DNA of 64,000 bases, taken from NCBI RefSeq assembly GCF_024748615.1, contig NZ_CP087168.1, positions 2,418,001 to 2,482,000 of the forward strand, read 5' to 3'. Below the pieces are notes generated by a model. It was not told the DNA's origin, did no database searches, and saw nothing but the letters and a program-made list of their open reading frames with translations. The position numbers and the translations under genes are program-made. The stretch is from Pseudomonas sp. B21-048 (GTDB taxonomy: Bacteria > Pseudomonadota > Gammaproteobacteria > Pseudomonadales > Pseudomonadaceae). Position 1 is the first letter of the stretch. Each line of letters starts with the position of its first letter. Positions 36,392-44,289 of this stretch are shown one piece after another.

Positions 36392-37009
36392 CTACCGGCC
36401 GGGCACCCGCCACAAATACCACGCCGCCACTGTCCGATAAGGGCGCCACGCCAACCCGATTTCAATCATCTGCTTACGCGTCGGCTGTACCTCCAACCCC
36501 TTCATCCGCCGATATCCCTCGCGCACCCCAAAGTCATCGGCCGGCAAAATGTCCGGCCGCTCCAGGCTGTAGATCAGCAGCATTTCAACCGTCCAGCGAC
36601 CCACTCCGCGCAAGGTAATCAAGCGCTCGATCAACGCTTCATCGTCCATGGCCAGGGCCGTGGCGTAATCCGGCACTACCCCGTCCAGAGCCGCCTGAGC
36701 AATGCCCTGAATAGTCGCGATTTTGCTGGCAGAAAACCCGCAACCGCGCATCTGCTGGAAGTCAGTCGCCAGAATCTGCTCGGGCCTTGGGAAGGTGCTC
36801 GCCGGAAACAACGCCAGCAGCCGGCCGACAATCGCATCGCCGGCCTTGGCATGCAGTTGCTGATAGGCAATCGCCCGCACCAGCGACTCATAAGGATCGC
36901 GAGCTGCATGGGGCTGATGCAGGCAGGGGCCGATGGCGCTGATGTGGCGTTGCCAGTCGGCATCGAGGGCCGAGAGAAATTCGCTGGCCAGTTGATAGGT
37001 GTCGGGCAT
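36392..37009 (-). CDS. DNA-3-methyladenine glycosylase, AlkA type
   Basis: 205 residues. Base-excision repair enzyme of the helix-hairpin-helix superfamily: LITLRGVGRWTVEMLLIYSL followed by the catalytic aspartate in LPADDFGVREGY. AIAYQQLHAKAGDAIVGRL is the usual N-terminal helix. This is the short form without the AlkA N-terminal domain. The ada gene about 900 bases upstream on the same strand is a likely functional partner, since both repair alkylated DNA and Ada activates alkA in other bacteria. Confidence 0.9.
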   Translation of the reverse strand: MPDTYQLASEFLSALDADWQRHISAIGPCLHQPHAARDPYESLVRAIAYQQLHAKAGDAIVGRLLALFPASTFPRPEQILATDFQQMRGCGFSASKIATIQGIAQAALDGVVPDYATALAMDDEALIERLITLRGVGRWTVEMLLIYSLERPDILPADDFGVREGYRRMKGLEVQPTRKQMIEIGLAWRPYRTVAAWYLWRVPGR

Positions 37010-37084
37010 GGAGCATCCTGAAGCGCGGGTGACTGCGGGGAAGATTAGCCCTCACCCCGAAGCGCCGCACTCCATTGCTTGCGG

Positions 37085-37897
37085 TCAAACTTTGCCGGTG
37101 GGGGCCAGCAGGGCGTTCACTTGGCCATAAGTAAAGGCCTTGAGGTCGCTGCTATCGAGTTTTCCGGTTTCCAGAAAGCTTTTGGCTACCGACGCCATGG
37201 CGCCGTAGAGGAATTCGGCGATGCTCGAGCCGGCGCTCAAACGGCGCACGCCGAGGGCTTGCAGTTCTTCCGGCGAAGGCAGGCCCGCGAAACCCAGCAC
37301 GTTCACCGGCAGCGTCGTGCCACGGCACAGCGCTTCGATCTCATACGCCGCCGTGACGCCCGCCGCGAACAGCCCGTCGGCACCGGCGGCCTGATACAAC
37401 GCGGCGCGCTTGAGTGTTTCTGCCACGCGATCTTCGGCCGGCACCAAGCCCTTGAGATACACGTCAGTGCGAGCGTTGATAAACAGCTTCACGTTCCGGC
37501 GATTGGCGACCTGGCGAGCGATTTCGATCTTGCGGGCCAGCAGCTCGGGCGGCGAAGCACCGTCCTCGATATTGATCCCCACGGCACCGGCAGCGATGAC
37601 GGCGTCGATCACTTCCGCGACCCGACCCAAGTCATCGGAATAACCGGCCTCAATGTCCACGGTCAACGGCACCGTGATAACCCGAGCGATAGATTCGACA
37701 GTGGAAATCAGCCGTTCAAGCGGCAAGGTATTGCCATCCGGGTAACCATGAACCCAAGCCACCGCCGCGCTGCTGGTGGCGACGGCCTTGCTGCCCAGCT
37801 GTTCCACCAGTCGCGCCCCGGTGGCGTCGGCGACGTTGGTCAGAATCAGCAGGCCGTTTTGGTGTAGCTGGTGGAATTGATTGTCGAGTGTGTCCAT
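37085..37897 (-). CDS. Isocitrate lyase/PEP mutase family protein
   Basis: 270 residues, one TIM barrel. Metal and substrate motifs: VPLTVDIEAGYSDD and GAVGINIEDGASP, then INARTDVYLKGL. The family includes PEP mutase, phosphonopyruvate hydrolase and oxaloacetate decarboxylase. The cysteine of the lyase signature KKCGH is absent, which rules out isocitrate or methylisocitrate lyase. No phosphonate genes surround it, so the reaction is unknown. It lies between alkA-type and ada genes on the same strand, 45 bases behind ada. Confidence 0.85.
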   Translation of the reverse strand: MDTLDNQFHQLHQNGLLILTNVADATGARLVEQLGSKAVATSSAAVAWVHGYPDGNTLPLERLISTVESIARVITVPLTVDIEAGYSDDLGRVAEVIDAVIAAGAVGINIEDGASPPELLARKIEIARQVANRRNVKLFINARTDVYLKGLVPAEDRVAETLKRAALYQAAGADGLFAAGVTAAYEIEALCRGTTLPVNVLGFAGLPSPEELQALGVRRLSAGSSIAEFLYGAMASVAKSFLETGKLDSSDLKAFTYGQVNALLAPTGKV

Positions 37898-37942
37898 CGA
37901 ATGTCCTTCCTTATGACTTTCTGAAAAGAAACGGCGGATTGA

Positions 37943-39025
37943 TCAGAACGCGAGTTGTTCGGTGATTTGCGTCGCGGCAGTTTCCAGCCTGAGCAGAAAC
38001 GCCTTGCGCGGCTGCCCTCCACCATAGCCGGTCAATGAGCCATCTGCGCCGATCACTCGATGACAGGGCAGGATAATCGCCAAGCGGTTTTGTCCGTTGG
38101 CCAGGCCCACGGCGCGACTGGCGCCGGGCTTGCCGAGTCGCGCGGCGATGGCGCCATAAGTAGTGGTCTGACCGTACGGGATTTTCATCAATTCGGCCCA
38201 CACCTGCCGGGCGAAAGCGCTGCCGGGCAGGTGGAGTGCAACATTGAATGCGCTCCGTTTGCCGGCAAAGTATTGCGCCAGTTCTTCTTCGATCTGCTGC
38301 AAATGCTCGTTGTGCCCGGGTGCCACGGCGTAGTCATAACGTTTTTGCAGTTCTTCGATTTCCTTGGTCAATGCCGGTCGATCGAGAAACTCCAGCAGCA
38401 CCAGCCCACGCTGTTCGGCCATTGCGATCATTGGCCCCAGCGGCGTGGTCAGCCGAGTGAACAGCAGTGGCTCGCTGTGGGCGGTGCGGCCGGGTGTAAT
38501 GTGGAACGACTTTTGAAACGCATCGCGAAAACCGCTCAGGGATTCGTAGCCGGAGTCGAACGCAGCGTTGTCGATGGATTCGCCCTGTTTGATGCCACCG
38601 AGGGCGATGCCCAGGCGCCGACTGCGCAGCCAGGCGTGAAAGGTCATGCCGAAATGCTGCTTGAACCAGCGGCGCAGTTTCAGCGGCTCAATGCCCTCGG
38701 CGAGCAACTGGGCATCGGTCCAGCGCCAGTCGGGATCAGCGTCCACGGATGTGAGCAGCCGCTGCACCCAGTCTGGCGCGATGGCTGCGGCGTCCAGCGG
38801 CTTGCAACGCAGGCACGCCCGATAGCCCGCCGACATCGCCTCATCGGCATGGGCGAAGAACTCGACGTTTTCCGGCTTCGGTTTACGCGCCGTACAGCCG
38901 GGGCGGCAGAAAATGCCAGTGGTTTTGACCGCGGTAAAGAACACCCCCTCGTAGGCGGTGTCGCGTTCGAGCATGGCACGAACCATCTCGGCGTGGGGCG
39001 GAAGCGCAGTGTTTTGTAGGTTCAT
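37943..39025 (-). CDS. ada: Ada, methylphosphotriester/O6-methylguanine-DNA methyltransferase and regulator
   Basis: 360 residues with all three Ada parts. The N-terminal zinc domain has cysteines in GIFCRPGCTARKP and ACLRCKPL and accepts methyl groups from phosphotriesters. An AraC-type helix-turn-helix follows (about 90-180: GYESLSGFRDAFQKSFHITP). The C-terminal O6-methylguanine transferase carries the acceptor cysteine in ILPCHRVIG. The start at 39025 matches other Ada proteins. Part of the 5' end and upstream region is duplicated at 40826-40992, so an insertion has separated this gene from its former upstream neighbourhood. Confidence 0.95.
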   Translation of the reverse strand: MNLQNTALPPHAEMVRAMLERDTAYEGVFFTAVKTTGIFCRPGCTARKPKPENVEFFAHADEAMSAGYRACLRCKPLDAAAIAPDWVQRLLTSVDADPDWRWTDAQLLAEGIEPLKLRRWFKQHFGMTFHAWLRSRRLGIALGGIKQGESIDNAAFDSGYESLSGFRDAFQKSFHITPGRTAHSEPLLFTRLTTPLGPMIAMAEQRGLVLLEFLDRPALTKEIEELQKRYDYAVAPGHNEHLQQIEEELAQYFAGKRSAFNVALHLPGSAFARQVWAELMKIPYGQTTTYGAIAARLGKPGASRAVGLANGQNRLAIILPCHRVIGADGSLTGYGGGQPRKAFLLRLETAATQITEQLAF

Positions 39026-39081
39026 GGGCTGAGCATAAGCCGCGTCGCCCGGCGCCTCCACCGGAAAATCGACAGTGAATT
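38913..39081. repeat. Direct repeat copy A (ada 5' end)
   Basis: 169 bases covering the first codons of ada and 56 bases before it. Copy B at 40826-40992 in the same orientation differs by 8 substitutions and two single-base gaps. The pair brackets the AT-rich insert. Copy A belongs to the working gene. Confidence 0.93.
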
Positions 39082-39152
39082 CGTACTGGAAATCGATAGA
39101 GATCTCGTAGGCGCTGCCGACCGTGTAAGTCCGAAAGTCGGGCTGCGTAAAT

Positions 39153-39218
39153 TCAGGCCCACCGTGCCATCAGCAGCACCGAAGCCGCCGCCGACAACAA
39201 ACTCGCGCAGAAACGGTT
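39153..39218 (-). pseudogene. Possible C-terminal remnant of a LysE-type exporter gene
   Basis: Reading leftward, NRFCASLLSAAASVLLMARW and Ala then TGA (39153-39155) resembles the last helix of LysE/RhtB exporters. The reading frame has no start and is lost at about 39218, where sequence turns AT-rich. It may mark where native sequence ends and the insert begins. The stretch is short and the match is by eye only. Confidence 0.3.
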
Positions 39219-39220
39219 TA

Positions 39221-39258
39221 ATAAAAAAATCCGATATTTGATGGGGCAAATATCGGAT
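39221..39258 (-). terminator. Rho-independent terminator of the unknown gene
   Basis: ATCCGATATTTG (39229-39240), loop ATGGGG, CAAATATCGGAT (39247-39258): perfect 12-base arms. Read leftward, the stem is followed by seven T. It lies 40 bases after the stop of the gene at 39299. Confidence 0.92.
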
Positions 39259-39298
39259 GTTAGTTGTGAGTCATAAGTGATGAGTCATGGGGGTGTGG

Positions 39299-40567
39299 TT
39301 AAGATTTTTTGTTTATATTGATGATGAAGTTATAGAGGTTATCCGATGCGCCGCTTAATGCATCGAGTGCAAGGTTTATAGGCGTTTTGGAAGAAGTACT
39401 TTCAATGCTAAAGTTTTTTGGGTTGTTATTCCAGTTTGGGTTGTTCAGGTAAGTTTTAGGGTCACTCGTACCATTAGTGCTGGCCTGCTGGTTATCTGAC
39501 CAGCGCGGACAATCAAATGCCCACATAAAACCGTCGGAAGAGCCGTCTCGTTGCATTCTCAGCGCAGCAGAACACCCTTGCATGAAGGTGCTGTCATTCT
39601 GCCAGATGATTACAGCGTAGTAGCACACGGATTCAAGAGCCTCCACAGGCTGGAAGCCAGGAGGGGTGACAATATTTCCTGGTTTGGTCAGTTTGGGGAG
39701 ATTGAAATCGAATGTTGAATTGTCACCCGATATCTTGGCATTTGACATATATTGCCCGTCCGCATTCCAATCATGATCTCCATCCCAGTTAAATATTTGG
39801 AGGCGAATTGTGTATTGGCGGTTAAGCCAATCCCATAGGTAGGCTAATCCGATAAACACAACCGCAAAAACCAGGCATGAAGCGACAGTTGCAAGCAGTG
39901 CCTCAGAAATAAAAAAACTAAATGATTCCAAACCCAACTCTGCAGCAGCGCTCGTTAGGTACATGGCGAAATTTGCGACTAGAAATCCTAAGCCATCTGC
40001 AATGATTCCAGAAACGGCTTTTGCTACAATTAACGCGACTACAGATTCAACTAGCAATGTTGGAAGTGTTAAATTATAGGTGTGAATTCCCGCGATCTTG
40101 CCAGTTTGAGTGTATGTGCCAATTTGAACTTTTGCCTGGTATGTGGTTTCGCCATCTTGGTTTTTTTTAGCGGTTTGGGTAATGCTGTCAGTAAAAGACC
40201 ACATTGATCCAGTGTCAGACCAGCTCATATAGAAGTCTTTGCCTTGGCTTCTGACCTTTGTCCAGGCATTCGTTCCGTTTTGCGATACGTTTGTATAAAT
40301 TGCCTGGAGGTCGTTCTGGGCTTTTCTTTCCATGTCCTTGATTTGAGAGAAGTTGTTGCTTTGATAAATTTCTTTTACCGATCTTGACGCGAGTAGAACG
40401 GGTGAGCTGTCCGCTGTGACCTCAATATTTTGCTTGGCCGACGACGCGAAAAGTAACGACGCATGGAGTGCTTTGTATTTAGGGATTTCATGAACGGCTG
40501 GACCAATTATTTCTATATCCCTAAAAAAGGCAGGCAGTGCGTCTATTTTAACTTGTGATTGAGTCAT
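39299..40567 (-). CDS. Unrecognised AT-rich protein with a long hydrophobic core
   Basis: 422 residues; no family recognised. No signal peptide. Residues 1-165 are soluble and partly helical (KEIYQSNNFSQIKDMERKAQ). Residues about 168-208 and 216-246 are strongly hydrophobic and could form two or three membrane helices. Residues 247-422 are rich in Asn, Trp, Asp and Gly (IFNWDGDHDWNADGQY; PPGFQPVEALESVCYY) and look beta-rich. A soluble protein with a buried hydrophobic hairpin recalls helical pore-forming toxins or secreted effectors, but this is inference. Start: ATG 40567 has a weak GGATGAA site; TTG 40609 and ATG 40579 are alternatives. Its base composition is clearly lower in GC than its neighbours, and it has its own terminator. 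Confidence 0.75.
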   Translation of the reverse strand: MTQSQVKIDALPAFFRDIEIIGPAVHEIPKYKALHASLLFASSAKQNIEVTADSSPVLLASRSVKEIYQSNNFSQIKDMERKAQNDLQAIYTNVSQNGTNAWTKVRSQGKDFYMSWSDTGSMWSFTDSITQTAKKNQDGETTYQAKVQIGTYTQTGKIAGIHTYNLTLPTLLVESVVALIVAKAVSGIIADGLGFLVANFAMYLTSAAAELGLESFSFFISEALLATVASCLVFAVVFIGLAYLWDWLNRQYTIRLQIFNWDGDHDWNADGQYMSNAKISGDNSTFDFNLPKLTKPGNIVTPPGFQPVEALESVCYYAVIIWQNDSTFMQGCSAALRMQRDGSSDGFMWAFDCPRWSDNQQASTNGTSDPKTYLNNPNWNNNPKNFSIESTSSKTPINLALDALSGASDNLYNFIININKKS

Positions 40568-40825
40568 GGCTTCATCCATAAGGCGAGTTAATATTAAGTC
40601 CGTGCACAACGTTTTTTTGAATCAGATTTCATTGTAGGACAACAAATGAGTAACGCCAGGATTGGCTAAGAAGATTAATATGACGTCCTGCCTTGTCGCG
40701 GCGTGGCGTAATAAAAGGAGTTTGAATCCCTGTCTATATTTCACTTCGGAATAACAGGGACAGATCACGATTGTTTGGCATTTGCCTGAAATCGTGGTCA
40801 TTCGCTTTTTATGTCATGGTCTTTT

Positions 40826-40936
40826 ATGCAGTGGTTTTGACCGTGGTAAAGAACACCCCTCGTAGGCGGTGTCGCGTTTGAGCATGGCGCGAACCATCTC
40901 GGCGTGAGGCGGAAGCACAGCGTTTTGTAGGTTCAT
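40826..40936 (-). pseudogene. Truncated second copy of ada
   Basis: Inside copy B, an ATG at 40936 still opens 27 intact ada codons (MNLQNAVLPPHAEMVRAMLK...YEG). One missing G then shifts the frame, and the sequence leaves ada entirely at 40826. It cannot make a working Ada. The substitutions relative to the real gene (Thr to Ala, Ala to Val, Glu to Lys) show divergence rather than a fresh duplication. Confidence 0.85.
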
Positions 40937-40992
40937 GGGCTGAGCATAGGGCGCGTCGCCCGGCGCCTCCACCGGAAAATCGACAGTGAATT
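40826..40992. repeat. Direct repeat copy B (ada 5' end)
   Basis: 167 bases, about 94 percent identical to 38913-39081 and in the same orientation. Similarity stops sharply at both ends (ATGC... on the left, GTGAATT on the right). It is the right-hand boundary of the AT-rich insert. Confidence 0.93.
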
Positions 40993-41062
40993 TTTGTGGC
41001 CCTGAGCTACAGTCATCGGGTCACCGATAATCCTGTAAACGCTATTTTCAGGAATCATCCTA

Positions 41063-41473
41063 ATGCAACCGTTCACGATCAAACACATCGATCACATCGT
41101 CCTGCGCGTCAAGGATCTCGAACGAAGCATCGCGTTTTACGGCGAGGTATTCGGCGCCGAACTGGTCAAGCGCCGCGACGATCTGGGCCTGGTGCATTTA
41201 CGTGCGGGCACCTCGATGATCGACCTCGTCGACATCCAGGGCGAACTCGGCCGCAAGGGCGGTGCTGGCGCTGGCCACGAACGGCGCAACGTCGATCACT
41301 TCTGCCTGCGCATTGAACCGTTCGACGAGGAAGCGCTGGTCAGTCACTTGCAGTCCTTCGGCCTGACGCCCGAGAAAGCCGCCGTGCGTTTCGGCGCCGA
41401 AGGTAATGGGCTGTCGATCTATTGCTTCGATCCGGACGGCAACCAGGTCGAACTGAAAGGGCCCTGCAGCTGA
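41063..41473 (+). CDS. VOC (glyoxalase/bleomycin resistance) family protein
   Basis: 136 residues, two beta-alpha-beta-beta-beta modules. The first has HIDHIVLRVKDLERSIAFYGE with the metal-binding His; the second has NVDHFCLRIEPFDEE and ends with the Glu ligand in DPDGNQVELKGP. H...H...E is the metal-site pattern of this superfamily. A CAGGAAT site precedes ATG 41063. Substrate unknown. It may have been the original upstream neighbour of ada, because the right end of the ada duplication leads straight into its promoter. Confidence 0.88.
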   Translation: MQPFTIKHIDHIVLRVKDLERSIAFYGEVFGAELVKRRDDLGLVHLRAGTSMIDLVDIQGELGRKGGAGAGHERRNVDHFCLRIEPFDEEALVSHLQSFGLTPEKAAVRFGAEGNGLSIYCFDPDGNQVELKGPCS

Positions 41474-41526
41474 GTCGGGTCGCCAGCTGATATCATTCAA
41501 AAAACTTACAAACCGATTAGGAAAAT

Positions 41527-41715
41527 ATGAACCGTCGTAAAAAAATCAAGCAGCTATTAAAGGCTCACGCCAAAAAGGCGAGTGCCAAATTGGCACCGGC
41601 AAGCAAGTCTAAATACATTAGTAAAGCTGACCGATTGAAGCTGGCTGCTGAGAGCAGTCAGGATCCAATCATTTCCTCAGAAATGACCCTCAACTTCGCA
41701 GATCATCCGCTCTGA
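41527..41715 (+). CDS. DUF2986 family small basic protein
   Basis: 62 residues. The opening MNRRKKIKQLLKAHAKKASA is the lysine-rich signature of the DUF2986 family. The second half is more neutral (SQDPIISSEMTLNFADHPL). Very basic, no membrane segment; RNA or DNA contact is possible but unproven. An AGGAAAAT site precedes the ATG. Its last 26 bases overlap the end of the convergent LysR gene. Confidence 0.75.
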   Translation: MNRRKKIKQLLKAHAKKASAKLAPASKSKYISKADRLKLAAESSQDPIISSEMTLNFADHPL

Positions 41716-42592
41716 TGAATTCGATGAGCGCTTTCAAGGCGGGTGGCACGAAACGCCGGCTGGAGTAATAAAGAAAGAATCGGCTTGGCGGTGCTTTCCA
41801 TTCCTGAAGTATTTCGCTGAGATGCCCATTCCGTATGTCGTCGCGTGCCAGTTCTTCGTAGACATAAGCAATACCGGCGCCATCTTTGGCCGCCTGGATC
41901 ATCAACGCATCGTCTTCCAGAATGAGCGGGCCGTTGACAGCCAAGCGTATCGGCTGCCTGTCTGCCTGATACTCCCACGCGTAAAGTTTGCCACTGGGGA
42001 AACGCCTGGCAATGCACGAATGGTCAAGCAAGTCGCGGGGGGCCTTCGCCATTCCCTTCGCGGTCAGATAGGCATTCGCCGCAACGGTTACGAACGATTG
42101 AGGTGCGCCAACAGGGACGGCGATCATATCGCCGGCCAGGCTTTCACCAAAGCGAACGCCAGCGTCAAACCCGCTGCTCACAATATCGGTCAACCCATCA
42201 TCGGCGACCAGCTCCAACTGAATACGTGGATACTGGGCCACGAAGCGAGCGAGCAATTGCGCAAACACGATACGCGCCGCCGGACGCGCCACGTTGAGGC
42301 GAAGTTTGCCCGCGGGTACTTCCTGCATCGAGGTCAGTTGCACGAGTGCATCGGCGACCTGATGCAGCGCTGGAACCAGCGTTGCCAACAGCTGCTGGCC
42401 GGCCTCGGTCGGGGTCACGCTACGCGTGGTTCGGTTTAGCAACCTGATGCCCAGGCGCGCCTCCAGGGCTCGCATCGTGTGACTCAACGCAGAAGCCGAC
42501 ACACCACGCTCGTCGGCGGCCTTGCGAAAGCTGCGATGGCGGGCGACGGTGGCAAAAGCGTCGAGTTCAGAGAAGTCGGGGTTATTACTCAT
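41690..42592 (-). CDS. LysR-family transcriptional regulator
   Basis: 300 residues. The N-terminal winged helix (about 5-63: ELDAFATVARHRSFRKAADE, SASALSHTMRALEARLGIRL) is followed by a substrate-binding domain of LysR type (about 90-295). It is divergent from the aldo/keto reductase gene with 92 bases between, the classic arrangement of a LysR regulator and its target. The 3' end overlaps the DUF2986 gene. Confidence 0.93.
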   Translation of the reverse strand: MSNNPDFSELDAFATVARHRSFRKAADERGVSASALSHTMRALEARLGIRLLNRTTRSVTPTEAGQQLLATLVPALHQVADALVQLTSMQEVPAGKLRLNVARPAARIVFAQLLARFVAQYPRIQLELVADDGLTDIVSSGFDAGVRFGESLAGDMIAVPVGAPQSFVTVAANAYLTAKGMAKAPRDLLDHSCIARRFPSGKLYAWEYQADRQPIRLAVNGPLILEDDALMIQAAKDGAGIAYVYEELARDDIRNGHLSEILQEWKAPPSRFFLYYSSRRFVPPALKALIEFIRADDLRS

Positions 42593-42684
42593 GAATGCAG
42601 TTCAGTAGTCCAAATACGATTACCCATCTTATCGACACTAACTGCCTCGCGGATACTTCTCACATCATTTGTCGAGAGGTCACC

Positions 42685-43695
42685 ATGCAAAAGAATCGTC
42701 TTGGATCGTCGGATTTTCTGATTTCTCCTATCGGACTCGGGACATGGGCAATCGCCGGTGCCGGTTGGGAATACAGCTGGGGAGCGCAGGATGACAGCGA
42801 CAGCCTGGCCGCACTTGAATATGCCGTCGAACGGGGTGTGAACTGGATTGATACCGCTGCGGTTTATGGCTTGGGTCATGCGGAGCAATTAGTCGGGCAA
42901 TTGTTGCGTCGGGTGCCGGCCTCGCGGCGTCCTTTGGTGTTCACTAAAGGCAGTTTGGTCTGGGACCCGGTCACGAAGGCGATTTCGCACTCGCTGGCCC
43001 CTCAATCTTTGCTTGCCGAGATCGATGCAAGCTTGCGCCGGCTTCAAGTCGAGACGATCGATCTCTATCAGATCCATTGGCCTGCTTTTCCTGCCGATGC
43101 AGGCAGTGAAGGTATTGAACTGGCACTTTCGACCTTGGCCGCCGCACTCGATCAAGGAAAAATTCGTGCTATCGGTGTGTCGAATTTTGATGTCGCTCAG
43201 CTCAAACGGGCACAGGCGGTGACACAGGTCGTTTCGCTCCAGCCGCCGTACTCCGCCTTGATGCGGGACATCGAGAACGACGTTCTGCCATTCTGTGAGC
43301 AGGCCGGGATGGGTGTCCTTGCCTATTCCACGCTTCAATCGGGGCTGCTTTCCGGCAGCATGACGCGCGAGCGCATCTTGCGGCTGCCTGAAGACGATTG
43401 GCGCAAGGCCCGAAGTGCTGATTTCCAGGAGCCACGGTTAAGTGCAACGCTGGCATTGGTTGACGTTATGGCTCGCATTGGCGAAAGGCACGGCGTGAGT
43501 GCTGCCGCGGTGGCCATTGCGTGGGTATTGCGCAAGCCAGTGGTGACCGGCGCCATCGTCGGTGCCCGCCGCCCCGCCCAAGTGGACGGGGTGATCGCCG
43601 CCTCGGAGTTACGCCTTAGCGTTGCGGAAATCGACGAAATTCGACCTCATCTGCCATTGGGCATGGGAACCAATGTCCCCGGTGCCGCGGCCTGA
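42685..43695 (+). CDS. Aldo/keto reductase
   Basis: 336 residues, NADPH-dependent TIM-barrel oxidoreductase. The catalytic tetrad is visible as Asp and Tyr in WIDTAAVYGLGHAE, Lys in VFTKGSL and His in YQIHWP. GVSNFDVAQL and the late GARRPAQVDG bind the cofactor. ATG 42685 follows a GAGGTCACC site and gives the usual length; the frame upstream to 42595 lies in the promoter shared with the LysR gene. Probably controlled by that regulator; substrate unknown. Confidence 0.93.
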   Translation: MQKNRLGSSDFLISPIGLGTWAIAGAGWEYSWGAQDDSDSLAALEYAVERGVNWIDTAAVYGLGHAEQLVGQLLRRVPASRRPLVFTKGSLVWDPVTKAISHSLAPQSLLAEIDASLRRLQVETIDLYQIHWPAFPADAGSEGIELALSTLAAALDQGKIRAIGVSNFDVAQLKRAQAVTQVVSLQPPYSALMRDIENDVLPFCEQAGMGVLAYSTLQSGLLSGSMTRERILRLPEDDWRKARSADFQEPRLSATLALVDVMARIGERHGVSAAAVAIAWVLRKPVVTGAIVGARRPAQVDGVIAASELRLSVAEIDEIRPHLPLGMGTNVPGAAA

Positions 43696-43785
43696 TACAG
43701 GGCGATTTTTGATCTTGAATTTCGGCGACCCTGGTGAAATCAAGCGCAAAGATCGCCCGAACGCGGCCCCAGCCTTCGGCAGCGC

Positions 43786-43998
43786 CTACGCGGAACGCGG
43801 TGCTTCAACAGGCGGGGTGCCGTCGTGAAACATCGTCTTCAGTTGAGCACGCAACTCGGGTGAGTCGGTGTGCTTGTGAACACTGACCGCATGTTGTGCG
43901 GCGGCCTCAAGCAACTCGTTTTCAGAGTCTGCGGACAGCGCGACCGAGCATTTTGCATCGCTCGGAAACTCGCGGCAGTCGATGTATTTACGCGCCAT
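43786..43998 (-). CDS. DUF1059 family protein
   Basis: 70 residues. YIDCREFPSDAKCSVALSAD with two cysteines, then ENELLEAAAQHAVSVHKHTD, is the pattern of DUF1059. It has no signal peptide or membrane segment. GGAGAAGAT stands before the ATG at 43998. Family function is unknown. The 291 bases upstream, before the LysE gene, show no other gene. Confidence 0.85.
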   Translation of the reverse strand: MARKYIDCREFPSDAKCSVALSADSENELLEAAAQHAVSVHKHTDSPELRAQLKTMFHDGTPPVEAPRSA

Positions 43999-44289
43999 GA
44001 TCTTCTCCTCCTTACGACGAAGGCAGGCTGTTGCCTGCGTGAACGATTGCTCGATGCGTCATCCGCTAAATCAAATACGATTGCCGGTCGCATCGAGTGC
44101 CAACGCTTAAAGTATAGGCCCGCCGTAAGACCCATCGTGGCAGGTTTGCAACGACTCAGTCGGGTCGATGTTCGCCTGAAATCGTGGCCTGTCTTTTTTA
44201 TGCAACACACAGGGGTGTTTTCTTCAATACGTCGCTCAGGTACCTCATTACCTTGAAGCCTGGTTCAACTGAATTGAAGGATGTATGCA

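Larger units (their letters stand above)
40568..41062. other. 495-base region: AT-rich spacer plus ada remnant
   Basis: From 40568 to 40825 the sequence is AT-rich and must contain the promoter of the unknown gene (leftward). It includes hairpin-forming pairs CCCTGT/ACAGGG and CACGATT/AATCGTG. From 40826 to 40992 it is the duplicated ada 5' end. From 40993 to 41062 it is normal sequence leading to the VOC gene. Confidence 0.7.

Noticed and set aside
37085..37897. Isocitrate lyase or methylisocitrate lyase
   Set aside because: The KKCGH catalytic cysteine motif is absent and the protein is too short for isocitrate lyase.
39022..39249. 75-codon minus-strand frame upstream of ada
   Set aside because: It spans the repeat, the possible LysE tail and the terminator stem of the unknown gene, so it is a chance frame across a junction.
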